This document shows positions 8,210 through 17,432 of a DNA stretch of 64,000 bases, one piece after another. Within the stretch, counting starts at the first letter, position 1. Each line of letters opens with the position of its first letter. Below the pieces are notes generated by a model, which ran no database searches, was not told where the DNA came from, and saw only the letters and a program-made list of their open reading frames with translations. The stretch is taken from assembly GCF_003755185.1 (NCBI RefSeq), contig NZ_RKIC01000010.1, positions 310,001-374,000 on the forward strand, given 5' to 3'. The translations under genes were made by a program, and so were the position numbers. The stretch is from Frigoribacterium sp. PhB24. Lineage in GTDB: Bacteria > Actinomycetota > Actinomycetes > Actinomycetales > Microbacteriaceae.

Positions 8210-9979
8210 GTGACCAGTCGCGCGACCGAGTACGCCCTGTCGCTGCTCGCGTCCCTCGCCGACGCGGGTGTCCGCGACGTCGTCCTCAGCCCCGGCTCCC
8301 GTAGCCAGGCGCTGGCCCTCGCCGCGGCCGAGTTCGAGGCAGCCGGTCGGCTGTCGGTCCACGTCCGCATCGACGAGCGTTCCGGCGGGTTCCTCGCCCT
8401 GGGTCTGGCCGCCGAGACGGGGGTCCCGAGCGTCGTGATCACCACGTCGGGCACCGCCGTGGCGAACCTCCACCCGGCCGTGCTCGAGGCACACCACTCG
8501 GGGGTGCCGCTCATCGTGCTGAGCGCCGACCGTCCACTCGAGATGCGCGGGATCGGGTCGAACCAGACCACGGTGCAACCGGGGCTCTTCGCGAGCGCCG
8601 TCGGGTGGGTGCGCGACGTCGAGGCGCCGCGTTCAGGCCCGGTCGACCACGATGCCGTCCGCGCCCTCGCCCGCGACGCGGTCGCCGAGGCCCTCGGCGG
8701 TGACTCCCACGGTCCTCTCACGCGCTCGCGTGGGCCGGTCCAGCTCAACATCGCCTTCCGCGAGCCCCTGTCGTCGGGCGAGCAGTCGCTGCCCGCCGCC
8801 CGCCCCGAGCCGGTCGAGATCCCATCTGGTGAGTCGCCGACCGCCCTCGAGGTCGACGTCGACCCGGCCACCCTCGTCGTCGCCGGACACGCGGCCGGTC
8901 CACGGGCCGAGGCCGTGGCCCGCGCCCTCGGGGCCCCGCTCGTGGCCGAGGTGTCGAGCGGTGCCCGTTTCGGGCCCCACCTCGTGCCCTCGTACCGTGC
9001 CCTGCTCGACGACGCCGACTTCGGCGGTCGGGTGCGTCGGGTGGTGGTCTTCGGGCATCCGACGCTCAGCCGTCAGATCCCGGCGCTGCTCGTCCGCGAC
9101 GGGGTCGAGGTCGTCGTCGTCCGCGCCGCGGGTGCGGAGGCCTACGACCCGGGCCGCTCGGCGCGCGTGGTCGAGGCCGTCGAGGTGGCCCGCGCCTCCA
9201 CGGGGTCCGGTTCGACCGACGACGCCGCTCATCGTGCGTGGGTGGGTCGGTGGGTGCACACCGGCCGCCGGCTGCTCGAAGCCGAGGCCGAGGCCGAGGC
9301 GGGCGCTGCACGGCCGGGCGCCGGCGGCACCACGGGTGGCGACGACGAGACGCGCGACGGTGCGACCGACCTGACCGCGGCGGCCGTGCAGGCCGAGTTC
9401 CTGCGTCGTGAGGTGCAGCTGTTGCGGCGGCCGGTCACGCGCCGGGCCCTCGCCGAGGCCCTCTGGCGGGTGAGCTGGCCGCACGACCGTCTCGTCCTCG
9501 GCGCGTCGAGACTCATCCGCGAGCTCGACCAGCTCGTGTCGGGCAAGAAGATCCCCGTGCACGCCAACCGGGGTCTGGCCGGGATCGACGGCACGATCGC
9601 GACCGCGACCGGCATCGCGCTGGCCAGCCAGCGGGACGACCCCGCAGCGGGCACGACCCGTGTGCTCGTCGGCGACCTGACGATGCTGCACGACGTCGGT
9701 TCGATGCTCCTGGGTCTCGGCGAGACCCGGCCGCGGCTGCAGGTGGTCGTGGGCAACGACGGCGGCGGGACCATCTTCGACGGGCTCGAGGTCGCGGCGA
9801 CGGCATCCCCCGAGGCGATGACGCGCGTCCAGTTCACCCCGCACGAGGTCGACCTCTCGGCCCTCGCCCGGGCCTACGGCTGGCAGCACGTCGAGGCGGC
9901 CACACGCTCGGAGCTCGACCAGGCCCTCGTGGCCCGGTACGACGGCCCGGTGCTGATCGAGGTGCCTCTCACTCGCTGA
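8210..9979 (+). CDS. menD: MenD, SEPHCHC synthase
   Basis: Thiamine-diphosphate enzyme joining isochorismate and 2-oxoglutarate, the first committed step of menaquinone synthesis. The 589-residue product shows the N-terminal catalytic-glutamate region RIDERSGGFLALGLA (~55), SAD/RPLEMRGIGSNQT, and the C-terminal cofactor region GDLTMLHDVGSM followed by VVGNDGGGTIFDGLE. A hydrophilic stretch around residues 350-390 (AEAEAEAGAARPGAGG) is a non-conserved linker. GTG start directly after the upstream stop. Confidence 0.95.
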   Translation: MTSRATEYALSLLASLADAGVRDVVLSPGSRSQALALAAAEFEAAGRLSVHVRIDERSGGFLALGLAAETGVPSVVITTSGTAVANLHPAVLEAHHSGVPLIVLSADRPLEMRGIGSNQTTVQPGLFASAVGWVRDVEAPRSGPVDHDAVRALARDAVAEALGGDSHGPLTRSRGPVQLNIAFREPLSSGEQSLPAARPEPVEIPSGESPTALEVDVDPATLVVAGHAAGPRAEAVARALGAPLVAEVSSGARFGPHLVPSYRALLDDADFGGRVRRVVVFGHPTLSRQIPALLVRDGVEVVVVRAAGAEAYDPGRSARVVEAVEVARASTGSGSTDDAAHRAWVGRWVHTGRRLLEAEAEAEAGAARPGAGGTTGGDDETRDGATDLTAAAVQAEFLRREVQLLRRPVTRRALAEALWRVSWPHDRLVLGASRLIRELDQLVSGKKIPVHANRGLAGIDGTIATATGIALASQRDDPAAGTTRVLVGDLTMLHDVGSMLLGLGETRPRLQVVVGNDGGGTIFDGLEVAATASPEAMTRVQFTPHEVDLSALARAYGWQHVEAATRSELDQALVARYDGPVLIEVPLTR

Positions 9980-10031
9980 CCGTCCGCCCCACGGGGGTAC
10001 GGAGCACAGCGCCCGGCCGTAGGGTCGGGGC

Positions 10032-10883
10032 ATGGCCAAGACGTGGACTACCCCGCCCTCCCAGACCCTCCGCGCCGGTGAGGGCTTCGTGCTCACCGGC
10101 GTCGACACCTCCTCGACCCCGGGGTTCCCGGGCGACAAAGCCTACGCGCAGCAGGCGCTCGAATCGGGTCGCGAGACCCTGGGCGAACTGCAGGAGAAGC
10201 TGTTCGCGCAGAGTCGCAGCGGGGGCAGCACCGGCAACGTCCTGCTCGTCCTGCAGGCGATGGACACCGCCGGCAAGGGCGGCATCGTCCGGCACGTCGT
10301 GGGTGCCGTCGACCCGCAGGGCGTCGCGCATCACGCGTTCAAGGCGCCGACCCCCGACGAGCTGGCGCACGACTTCCTCTGGCGGGTGCGGCGCGAGCTG
10401 CCCGGCCCCGGCATGATCGGGGTCTTCGACCGGTCGCACTACGAGGACGTGCTGATCGGCAAGGTGCGTCGCCTCGCGCCGCCCGAGGAGATCGAACAGC
10501 GGTACGCCGACATCGTCGCGTTCGAGGACGAGCTCGTCGCGAACGGCACCACCCTCGTCAAGGTGATGCTGCACATCTCGTCCGACGAGCAGAAGGAGCG
10601 TCTCGCCGACCGGCTCGACCGTCCCGACAAGCACTGGAAGTACAACCCCGGCGATCTCGAGGAACGTCTCGTCTGGGACGACTACCAGGACGCCTACGAG
10701 ACGGCGATCCGTCGCACCTCGACCGAGACGGCCCCGTGGTTCGTCGTCCCGGCCGACCGCAAGTGGTACGCCCGGGTAGCCGTCCAGAAGCTGCTGATCG
10801 ACGCCCTCTCGTCGCGGGGGCTCGACTGGCCCGCCGCGCAGTACGACGTCGAGCTCGAGAAGACCAAGCTCGCCACGTCGTAG
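10032..10883 (+). CDS. PPK2-family polyphosphate:nucleotide phosphotransferase
   Basis: Cytoplasmic kinase that transfers phosphate between polyphosphate and nucleotides. The 283-residue product has the PPK2 Walker A motif AMDTAGKGG (~76-84), a lid-region pattern, and the Walker B-like DRSHYEDVL; length is normal for a one-domain PPK2. The sequence does not show whether AMP, ADP or GDP is the preferred acceptor. TAGGGT at 10020-10025 ends 6 nt before the ATG (leaderless type). Confidence 0.92.
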   Translation: MAKTWTTPPSQTLRAGEGFVLTGVDTSSTPGFPGDKAYAQQALESGRETLGELQEKLFAQSRSGGSTGNVLLVLQAMDTAGKGGIVRHVVGAVDPQGVAHHAFKAPTPDELAHDFLWRVRRELPGPGMIGVFDRSHYEDVLIGKVRRLAPPEEIEQRYADIVAFEDELVANGTTLVKVMLHISSDEQKERLADRLDRPDKHWKYNPGDLEERLVWDDYQDAYETAIRRTSTETAPWFVVPADRKWYARVAVQKLLIDALSSRGLDWPAAQYDVELEKTKLATS

Positions 10884-10981
10884 GGGTGGCACGGCCTCGT
10901 CGACCGTGGCGGCGCGCCCCGGGGGACAATTTCGGGCATCCGGAGGCGAGATCTCGTGACTCCCGGGTACGGCGAGGGCAT

Positions 10982-10999
10982 CCGAACTCTTCGGTTCGG
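10982..10999. other. Small hairpin upstream of the cell-wall-binding-repeat gene
   Basis: CCGAAC (10982-10987) pairs with GTTCGG (10994-10999) around a 6-nt loop, in the 162-bp gap between ppk2 and the secreted protein gene. It could end ppk2 transcripts or be a cis-regulatory site; there is no T-tract. Confidence 0.35.
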
Positions 11000-11045
11000 G
11001 GCACAGGCAGTTGTCCCTGACGACGTCAGCCCATGACAATGACTC

Positions 11046-12704
11046 ATGCTCTCGACACGCCGCCGCTCTGTTGTATCCGCCCTCGCGGCGGTGATGGCCC
11101 TGACCCTGGTCGGTCTGGTCGTGGGCACCCCTTCCGATGCCCGGGCCGACGCGCCAGCAGCCTCGACGATCTCGGGTCGTGTCCTGGGCCAGACCGCCGA
11201 CGGCGGCGTCATCCCCGTGACCTCCGGCACCCTTCACCTGCTGGTGCCGACGTCGGGACATGCTCTGGCCGCCGCCGTCGAGTTCCGGCCGGATGGTACT
11301 TACACCTTCTCGGGACTCGGTCCCGGCAGGTACAACGTCTACTTCGCCCTTCGATATCCCTCGATCTACGTGCGAAACGTGAGGGTCGAGGTCACCGTGC
11401 CGACGCCCGACTCCGACACGGTCGCGCCGGATCTGGTGCTGGCCCTCGCCGGCACGTTCTCGGGCACGGTCAGCGCGCTCGTCGACGGGGTCGTCACCCC
11501 GGTGGGCTCCGCTCACATCGAAGTCCTGGTGAAGGACGCCGCGACCGGGACGTTCCGTCACCATGAAGACGCATACGCGACCTGGCCCGGAGCATGGTCC
11601 ATCGGGTATCTGCCCAGCGGAACGTACCGTCTGAAGTTCGAGGACGACAGCTCGTCGCCACGGACCCGCGACATCGTCTACTGGCCGTCCGCCCTGCGAT
11701 CCAGCGGGGCTCTCGACCTGGTCGTCACGCCCGGCAAGTCCTTCACCGGCCTCGACGTCGTCCTGCCGGACCGGTCACTGGCATCACACCGCATCGCCGG
11801 CGCGGACCGTTTCGGCACGAGTGCAGCATCCCTCTCGTCGCGATGGGGGTTCCCGGACTCCGCCGGGGTCGCGCCGGAGGTGCCGGTGCTCTACATCGCC
11901 AGTGGCAGGGACTTCCCGGACGCCCTCAGCGCAGGCCCTGCGGCCGCTCGACAGGACGGTGCTCTGCTGCTGGTCGACCGCGACGGCATCCCCGAGGTCG
12001 TTCGGGACGAGATCACGAGGCTGTCACCCGACCGCATCGTCGTGGTGGGGGGCGAGGCAGCCGTCTCGGCTTCCGTCTTCGAGGCGCTGGAGTCGATGCA
12101 GCCGTCCATCGAGCGGATCGCGGGTGCCGATCGCTACGAGACGTCTCGGCTCGTGGCCCGTGAAGCTTTCCCCGACGGCGCCGATCGCGCCTACTTCGCG
12201 ACCGGGGCGAGTTTCCCCGACGCGTTGTCCGCGGGCCCGGCAGCAGCACGACACGGGGGCCCGGTCGTGCTGGTGCGAGGGCTGGCCGGAGACGTCGACA
12301 CGGCGACGGCCGAGCTCGTGGTCGCGCTGGGCGCGCCCCCGGCCATCATCGTGGGTGGTCTGCAGGTCGTCGACCGCGGCGTCGAGAACTCGCTGATCGC
12401 GATCTCACGGGCCGGTGGACGGATCTCGGGACCGGACCGGTTCGCCACGTCCGTCGCGCTGAACGCCGAACTCCCGGCATCGGAGACGGCCTTCGTCGCG
12501 AGCGGGCGCGGGTTCGCGGACGCCCTCGTGGCCGGGGCCGCGGCGGCCCGGGTCGGGGCGCCGCTCTATCTCAGCGAACGGTCCTGCGTGCCAGAGGGCG
12601 TCCGCCGCGCCGTCCTCGACGGCGAGGCCCTCGACCTCGTGCTCGTGGGTGGCGACGCCTCGCTCGGCACCGGTGTGGAGGGCTTCTCGACCCCTTGCGG
12701 GTGA
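11046..12704 (+). CDS. Secreted protein with carboxypeptidase-like domains and three cell-wall-binding repeats (CWB2)
   Basis: The 552-residue product starts with a signal peptide (basic MLSTRRR, hydrophobic core, cleavage near ARADA). Two small beta-sandwich, carboxypeptidase-regulatory-like segments follow (TYTFSGLGPGRYNVYF at ~80-95; SIGYLPSGTYRLKF near 185). Three PF04122-type repeats are marked by IAGADRFGTS, IAGADRYETS and ISGPDRFATS, each followed by YIASGRDFPDALSAGPAA-like text. CWB2 repeats anchor proteins to anionic wall polymers. No catalytic domain is visible. Codon choice is less extreme (TCT, GTT, GTA appear) than in neighbours, a possible sign of transfer. Confidence 0.85.
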   Translation: MLSTRRRSVVSALAAVMALTLVGLVVGTPSDARADAPAASTISGRVLGQTADGGVIPVTSGTLHLLVPTSGHALAAAVEFRPDGTYTFSGLGPGRYNVYFALRYPSIYVRNVRVEVTVPTPDSDTVAPDLVLALAGTFSGTVSALVDGVVTPVGSAHIEVLVKDAATGTFRHHEDAYATWPGAWSIGYLPSGTYRLKFEDDSSSPRTRDIVYWPSALRSSGALDLVVTPGKSFTGLDVVLPDRSLASHRIAGADRFGTSAASLSSRWGFPDSAGVAPEVPVLYIASGRDFPDALSAGPAAARQDGALLLVDRDGIPEVVRDEITRLSPDRIVVVGGEAAVSASVFEALESMQPSIERIAGADRYETSRLVAREAFPDGADRAYFATGASFPDALSAGPAAARHGGPVVLVRGLAGDVDTATAELVVALGAPPAIIVGGLQVVDRGVENSLIAISRAGGRISGPDRFATSVALNAELPASETAFVASGRGFADALVAGAAAARVGAPLYLSERSCVPEGVRRAVLDGEALDLVLVGGDASLGTGVEGFSTPCG

Positions 12705-12780
12705 CGACCCGGCAGCGTCCCCGCCCGTCGTCCGGTGCCACGAGCGAGCCGACCTCCGGCCGCCGCTGCCGAAGCAGCCC

Positions 12781-14184
12781 CTAGGAGGCGCGGGCCCGCA
12801 ACGCCTCGCCGGTCCCCTTGGGCAGCCGCAGCCCCTCGACCAGGCTGAGCAGGGCCAGCACGGCCAGCACCATCAGCGCGGCCTGGTACCCGGACGCCGC
12901 GGGTGCCGGGCCGTCGCTCGAGGCCACGAGGTCGGCCACGCGGACGGCCAGCGCCGTCACGGCGACGCCGAGTCCGACGGCGAGCTGGCTCGTGATGGAC
13001 GCGATGGCGTTGGCAGGTCCGATCATCTCGGCCGGCACGTCGGCGAACTGCAGCGTGTTGTAGGCCGTGAAGCCGACGGAACGGAAGACACCGCTGAGCA
13101 GCAGCACACCCGCCACGACGACCGGAGAGGTGTCGGGGCCGACGAGCGAGGCCGCGACGAAGGTCGCCGCGAGGGCCACCGTCGCGACGACGATGATCGG
13201 GACGACGCGGAACCGCTTCAGGAGGGGCGTCGTGAACGGTTTGACGGCCAGGTTGCCGACGAACACCCACATGAGCATCAGACCCGCCTGGACGGGAGAC
13301 CAGCCGAAGCCGTCCTGCAGCAGCAGCGGGACCACGAAGGGGATGCCGTTCACGACGGCGCGGTAGAGCGAGCCGCTGAGGTTCGTCACGCGGAACGACC
13401 CGATGCGGAACGCCGCGAGGTCGAGCAGGGGGTGCGCCGCCCGGCGGAACCACCGCACCGCGACGAGCCCCAGCACGACCGCGGCGACGAGCAGCAGGAC
13501 GCCGGCCACGAGCGTCGCGGGTTCGCCGAGTAGCTCGAACGCTAGGACCAGTGCCACGATCGAGCCGGCGACGAGCCCCAGGCCGATCAGGTCGAGCGGG
13601 CGGCGGTCGCCGATCTCGGGGGAGGGGACGACCCGCCAGGCGACGACGAGCAGCGCGAGGCCGACCGGGACGTTGACCAGGAACACCCACTGCCAGCCGA
13701 GGTGCTCGGTGAGCAGTCCGCCGAGCAACGGCGCGACGACGGGGGCCACGAGCGCTGGCCACGTGAGGTAGGCGATGGCCCGGATCAGCTCGGACCTCTC
13801 GGTGCTGCGCAGGACGATCAGCCGGCCGATGGGCACCATCATGCTGCCCGCGAAGCCCTGCACGACCCGGGAGGTCGTCAGGGCGACCAGGTCGGTGCTC
13901 GCGGCACAGGCCACCGAGGCGAGGACGAACAGCACCACCGCCGCGAGGAACACCCGCCGCGCACCCCACCGCTCGGCGAGCCAGGCCCCCAACGGGATGA
14001 AGGCCGCGACGGCCACCAGGTAGCCGGTCACGGCCAGCCCGAGCTGTGCAGGCTGGACCTCGAAGTCGCCCGCGATCGTGGCGGTGGCCGTCGAGAGGAT
14101 GGTCGCGTCGAGGTTCTCCATGAAGAACGCCGCCGCCACGACGAGGGCCACCGGACGCGACCACGTCGTCGCGGGGGCGGTCAT
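12781..14184 (-). CDS. MFS transporter (DHA2-like drug/metabolite exporter)
   Basis: 467-residue protein with about 14 hydrophobic segments. FMENLDATILSTATATIA in the first helix and GAWLAERWGARRVFLAA in the loop between helices 2 and 3 match drug:H+ antiporter family MFS exporters. Its ATG overlaps the menF TGA by four bases, so it is translated together with isochorismate synthase. The substrate is unknown; export of a chorismate-derived or aromatic compound is only an inference from this coupling. The C-terminal codons and the TAG stop contain an AGGAGGCGCG copy (12783-12792). Confidence 0.88.
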   Translation of the reverse strand: MTAPATTWSRPVALVVAAAFFMENLDATILSTATATIAGDFEVQPAQLGLAVTGYLVAVAAFIPLGAWLAERWGARRVFLAAVVLFVLASVACAASTDLVALTTSRVVQGFAGSMMVPIGRLIVLRSTERSELIRAIAYLTWPALVAPVVAPLLGGLLTEHLGWQWVFLVNVPVGLALLVVAWRVVPSPEIGDRRPLDLIGLGLVAGSIVALVLAFELLGEPATLVAGVLLLVAAVVLGLVAVRWFRRAAHPLLDLAAFRIGSFRVTNLSGSLYRAVVNGIPFVVPLLLQDGFGWSPVQAGLMLMWVFVGNLAVKPFTTPLLKRFRVVPIIVVATVALAATFVAASLVGPDTSPVVVAGVLLLSGVFRSVGFTAYNTLQFADVPAEMIGPANAIASITSQLAVGLGVAVTALAVRVADLVASSDGPAPAASGYQAALMVLAVLALLSLVEGLRLPKGTGEALRARAS

Positions 14185-15413
14185 CGGCTGAAGGCGTCGA
14201 CCACGGGGCGGAACTTCATCGCCGTCTCGGCCACCTCCCGCTCGGGGACGGACTCGGCGACGACGCCGGCCCCCGCGAACGCGCGCACGGAACCGTCCCG
14301 GTCCACCTGGGCGCAGCGCAGGGCGATCGCCCACTCGCCGTCGCCGTCGGCACCGACCCAGCCCACGGGACCCGCGTAGCGACCGCGGTCGAACGGTTCG
14401 AGCTCTCGGATCAGGGCCAGCGCCTCCTGCGTCGGGGTGCCGGCCACGGCCGCGGTCGGATGCAGCGACGCGATCAGGTCGAGCGAACTCGAGCCGTCCG
14501 TGAGCCGACCCCGCACGTCGCTCGCCAGGTGCCAGAGGTTCGGGAGGCGCAGGGTGAAGGGCTGTTCGCCGGTCACGACGTCGCGGGCATGGGGCCCGAG
14601 GGAGATCAGCAGGCTGCGCAGCGCGAAGGCGTGTTCGTCGAGGTCCTTCGGCGAGGTCGCCAGGGCGAGGGCTGCCTGCTCGTCGGTCGTCGCGTCGACG
14701 CCGCGGGCCGCGCTGCCGGCCAGCACCCGGGCCGACACCTCGCCGCGTTCGGACTTGACGAGCGTCTCGGGGCTGGCCCCGATCAACCCGTCGACGGCGA
14801 AGGCGTAGCAGTCGGGGTAGGCGGTCAACAGGGTGGCGGCGACGAGCCGCAGGTCGGCCTCGGCCGGCAACCTGCCCACGAGGTCGCGCGCCAGGACGAC
14901 CTTGCTCACGCGTCCGTCCTCGATGGCCTGCACGGCCCCGGCCACGGCCCGCGCGTAGCCGTCGGCGCCGAGGGCGCCGTCCACCAGCGAGAGGCGGACG
15001 GAGGCGCCGACCGGCTTCCCCGCGGGCAGTTCGGCCCCGTCGACCCGCGTGATCCAGGCGACACCGTCGCGCCGCCCGATGACGATGCTCGGGACGATCA
15101 GCACGCTCTTCTCGGCGGACTCGTCGTCGAACGCGAACGAGCCGAACGCGACCAGGCCGGTGCCGGGTACGCCGACCTCGTCGTGCACCGTGGCAGCTGC
15201 CGCGACGGCCCGCCAGGCGTCGGCCGCCTCCGTCATGCGGCCGGGTCCGGAGAACTCGAGACGGAGGGCCTCGCCGACACCCGCCATGCCCGCCCCGCCG
15301 CGGACGAAGACCACCGGACGGGCCCGGTCGACGACGTCCAGCAGGGGGCTGACGTGGTCGATGCGAGTGGTGCGGACGGCGAGGGACGGAGCGCTGAACG
15401 CGGGGGAGTTCAC
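14181..15413 (-). CDS. menF: Isochorismate synthase MenF
   Basis: Converts chorismate to isochorismate, the MenD substrate. The 410-residue product has the chorismate-enzyme motifs KSERGEVSARVLAGSAARG, LHPTAAVAGTPTQEAL and FDRGRYAGPVGWV. A siderophore EntC-like role is possible, but menG lies divergently 52 bp away and menD is within 5 kb. GTG start at 15413, with TAGGGT on the minus strand at 15425-15420 ending 6 nt upstream. Confidence 0.92.
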   Translation of the reverse strand: MNSPAFSAPSLAVRTTRIDHVSPLLDVVDRARPVVFVRGGAGMAGVGEALRLEFSGPGRMTEAADAWRAVAAAATVHDEVGVPGTGLVAFGSFAFDDESAEKSVLIVPSIVIGRRDGVAWITRVDGAELPAGKPVGASVRLSLVDGALGADGYARAVAGAVQAIEDGRVSKVVLARDLVGRLPAEADLRLVAATLLTAYPDCYAFAVDGLIGASPETLVKSERGEVSARVLAGSAARGVDATTDEQAALALATSPKDLDEHAFALRSLLISLGPHARDVVTGEQPFTLRLPNLWHLASDVRGRLTDGSSSLDLIASLHPTAAVAGTPTQEALALIRELEPFDRGRYAGPVGWVGADGDGEWAIALRCAQVDRDGSVRAFAGAGVVAESVPEREVAETAMKFRPVVDAFSR

Positions 15414-15465
15414 CAGTCGACCCTACTCGGGACACCTCCAGTGCTTGACGGTAGGATCCACCATC
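15414..15465. promoter_or_regulatory. Divergent leaderless promoters for menF and menG
   Basis: This 52-bp gap carries a -10-like TAGGGT on the minus strand (15425-15420), 6 nt before the menF GTG, and TAGGAT on the plus strand (15452-15457), 8 nt before the menG GTG. No Shine-Dalgarno sequence fits either start. The two transcripts probably begin at or next to their start codons. Confidence 0.55.
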
Positions 15466-16206
15466 GTGACCAAGGCCGACATGAACAAGCAACCCGACGA
15501 GGTCGCCTCGATGTTCGACGGCGTCGCGCGCCACTACGATCGCACGAACGACGTGCTCTCGGCGGGTAACGCCGTCCTGTGGCGCATCGCCACCGTCAAG
15601 GCGATCGGGGCCGGTCCGGCGGACAAGGTCCTCGACATCGCGGCCGGCACGGGAACGAGCTCGGCGGCCATCGCCCAGCGAGGTGCCGAGGTCGTGGCGC
15701 TCGACTTCTCGAAGGGCATGGTCGAGGTCGGGCGCGAACGTCACCCAGAGCTCGAGTTCGTCGAGGGCAACGCCGAATCGCTGCCCTTCGACGACGACAC
15801 GTTCGACGCCGTCACCATCTCGTTCGGCCTGCGCAACGTCAACCGGCCGAAGGTCGCGCTCGCCGAGATGAACCGCGTGCTCAAGCCCGGCGGTCGGCTC
15901 GTCGTCTGCGAGTTCTCGACGCCGCCGTTCGGCCTGCTGCGAGCTGCCTACCGGGCCTACCTGACGTACGGCATGCCCCTCATCGCGAAGCTCACCAGCA
16001 GCAACGGTCCGGCTTATTCGTACCTCGCCGAATCCATCGAGCAGTGGCCCGAGCAGCAGGTCCTCAGTCAATGGATCCGCGGCGCCGGCTTCACCCGGGT
16101 CGCCCACCGCAACCTCAGCCTGGGCATCGTCGCCCTGCACCGCGGTCGCAAGCCGGCCCAGGGTGCCGCGCGCGCCTCCTCGCGGTCGAAGCGGGCGACC
16201 TCGTGA
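15466..16206 (+). CDS. menG: Demethylmenaquinone methyltransferase MenG/UbiE
   Basis: SAM-dependent enzyme that methylates demethylmenaquinone, the final step. The 246-residue product has the UbiE opening FDGVARHYDRTND, motif I VLDIAAGTGTSS, and FGLRNVNRPKVALAEMNRVLKPGGRLVVCEFS. GTG at 15466 chosen because of the leaderless-type TAGGAT just upstream. The C-terminal tail encodes ARASSRSKRATS, where the RASS codons are a CGCGCCTCCT motif copy. Its TGA overlaps the GTG of the next gene by four bases. Confidence 0.95.
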   Translation: MTKADMNKQPDEVASMFDGVARHYDRTNDVLSAGNAVLWRIATVKAIGAGPADKVLDIAAGTGTSSAAIAQRGAEVVALDFSKGMVEVGRERHPELEFVEGNAESLPFDDDTFDAVTISFGLRNVNRPKVALAEMNRVLKPGGRLVVCEFSTPPFGLLRAAYRAYLTYGMPLIAKLTSSNGPAYSYLAESIEQWPEQQVLSQWIRGAGFTRVAHRNLSLGIVALHRGRKPAQGAARASSRSKRATS

Positions 16207-17342
16207 ACACCGGGGCGCCTCCCGCCCAGCGCAACTCCCTGGGGCGGTCCCTCGGTCTGGGCGAGAAGCTGTTCGCCTCGCCGACCGAGCGTCGGTTCGT
16301 GGCCGCTGTCGACGACGGGCTCGAGCTCGTCGAAGAAGGGCTGCTGCGCGAGATCGCCTTCGCGGACGACATCGCCGACGCCACGACGCGCTACCTGCTC
16401 GCGGCCGGCGGCAAGCGCGTCCGACCGACCTTGACGCTGCTCATCGCCCAGTTGGGTGACGGAGCGACGCCCGGCATCGTGGCATCGGCGCAGGCCACCG
16501 AGATCACCCACCTCGCGTCGCTCTACCACGACGACGTCATGGACGAGGCGCAGATGCGCCGTGGTGTCCCGAGCGCCCAGACCGTGTGGGGCAACAACGT
16601 CGCGATCCTCGCGGGCGACCTGCTGTTCGCCCGCGCCAGCACCATCGTCTCGGGGCTCGGCCAAGAAGCCATCCTGTTGCAGGCCGAGACCTTCGAACGC
16701 CTCTGCCTCGGGCAGCTGCACGAGACCGTCGGCCCGCGCGAGGGCGACGACCCGATCGCGCACTACATCGACGTGCTCGCCGACAAGACGGGGTCCCTCA
16801 TCTCGACGGCGGCCCGGGCCGGCGTCATGTTCAGCGGAGCCCCGCGCGAGTACCTCGCGCCCGTCGCCGAGTTCGGCGAGAAGATCGGCATCGCCTTCCA
16901 GCTGATCGACGACGTCATCGACCTCTCCGACCAGCCTGCCGAGACCGGCAAGAAGGCCGGCACCGACCTGCGGGCCGGCGTCGTCACGCTCCCGGTGCTG
17001 TACCTGCGCGAGCGGGCCCGGACCGATCTCGAGGCATCGTCCCTGTTGTCCGAGATCGACCGCATCGTGGACGCCACCCGGGCCGCCGCGCAGCGGGTCG
17101 ACGTCGAACCGCCCGCCGAGGGCGCCTCGTCGGCACCGCTCGCCGACGCGACGGCCCATCTCGACGACGAGTTCGCCGACCTGGTCCGGCGGGTCCGCGA
17201 GCACGAGGTCACCGAACGCACCCGGGTAGAGGCCCATCGCTGGGCTCGAGAGGCCCTCGGTGCCTTGTCGCCGCTGCCCGACGGGCCGGTGAAGAAGGCG
17301 CTCACGCGCTTCGCCGACCGCGTGGTCGAGCGGTCCGCCTGA
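16203..17342 (+). CDS. Polyprenyl diphosphate synthase (long-chain, menaquinone side chain)
   Basis: Builds the isoprenoid tail by condensing isopentenyl diphosphates. The 379-residue product has both Asp-rich motifs: LYHDDVMDEAQMRRG (first DDxxD) and IDDVIDLSD (second DDxxD), plus the GGKRVRP substrate site. A low-conservation insert at about residues 300-325 precedes the last helices. The GTG overlaps the menG stop (GTGA), so tail synthesis and quinone methylation are coupled, which argues for a menaquinone role. Chain length cannot be read from the sequence with confidence. Confidence 0.92.
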   Translation: MNTGAPPAQRNSLGRSLGLGEKLFASPTERRFVAAVDDGLELVEEGLLREIAFADDIADATTRYLLAAGGKRVRPTLTLLIAQLGDGATPGIVASAQATEITHLASLYHDDVMDEAQMRRGVPSAQTVWGNNVAILAGDLLFARASTIVSGLGQEAILLQAETFERLCLGQLHETVGPREGDDPIAHYIDVLADKTGSLISTAARAGVMFSGAPREYLAPVAEFGEKIGIAFQLIDDVIDLSDQPAETGKKAGTDLRAGVVTLPVLYLRERARTDLEASSLLSEIDRIVDATRAAAQRVDVEPPAEGASSAPLADATAHLDDEFADLVRRVREHEVTERTRVEAHRWAREALGALSPLPDGPVKKALTRFADRVVERSA

Positions 17343-17432
17343 CCGGCGCCGCGCCTCCTCGTCCGTCTCGACCTCGAGCACCAACGTCCAACCGGCCGGC
17401 CCCGCCGTGCCACCCCAGATCTAGGAGAATCC

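Noticed and set aside
12781-16140. A single 1,100-residue minus-strand protein
   Set aside because: The frame is open only because the antisense of menF and menG lacks stops at high GC; the first two thirds have no family similarity and the MFS start with menF overlap is clear.
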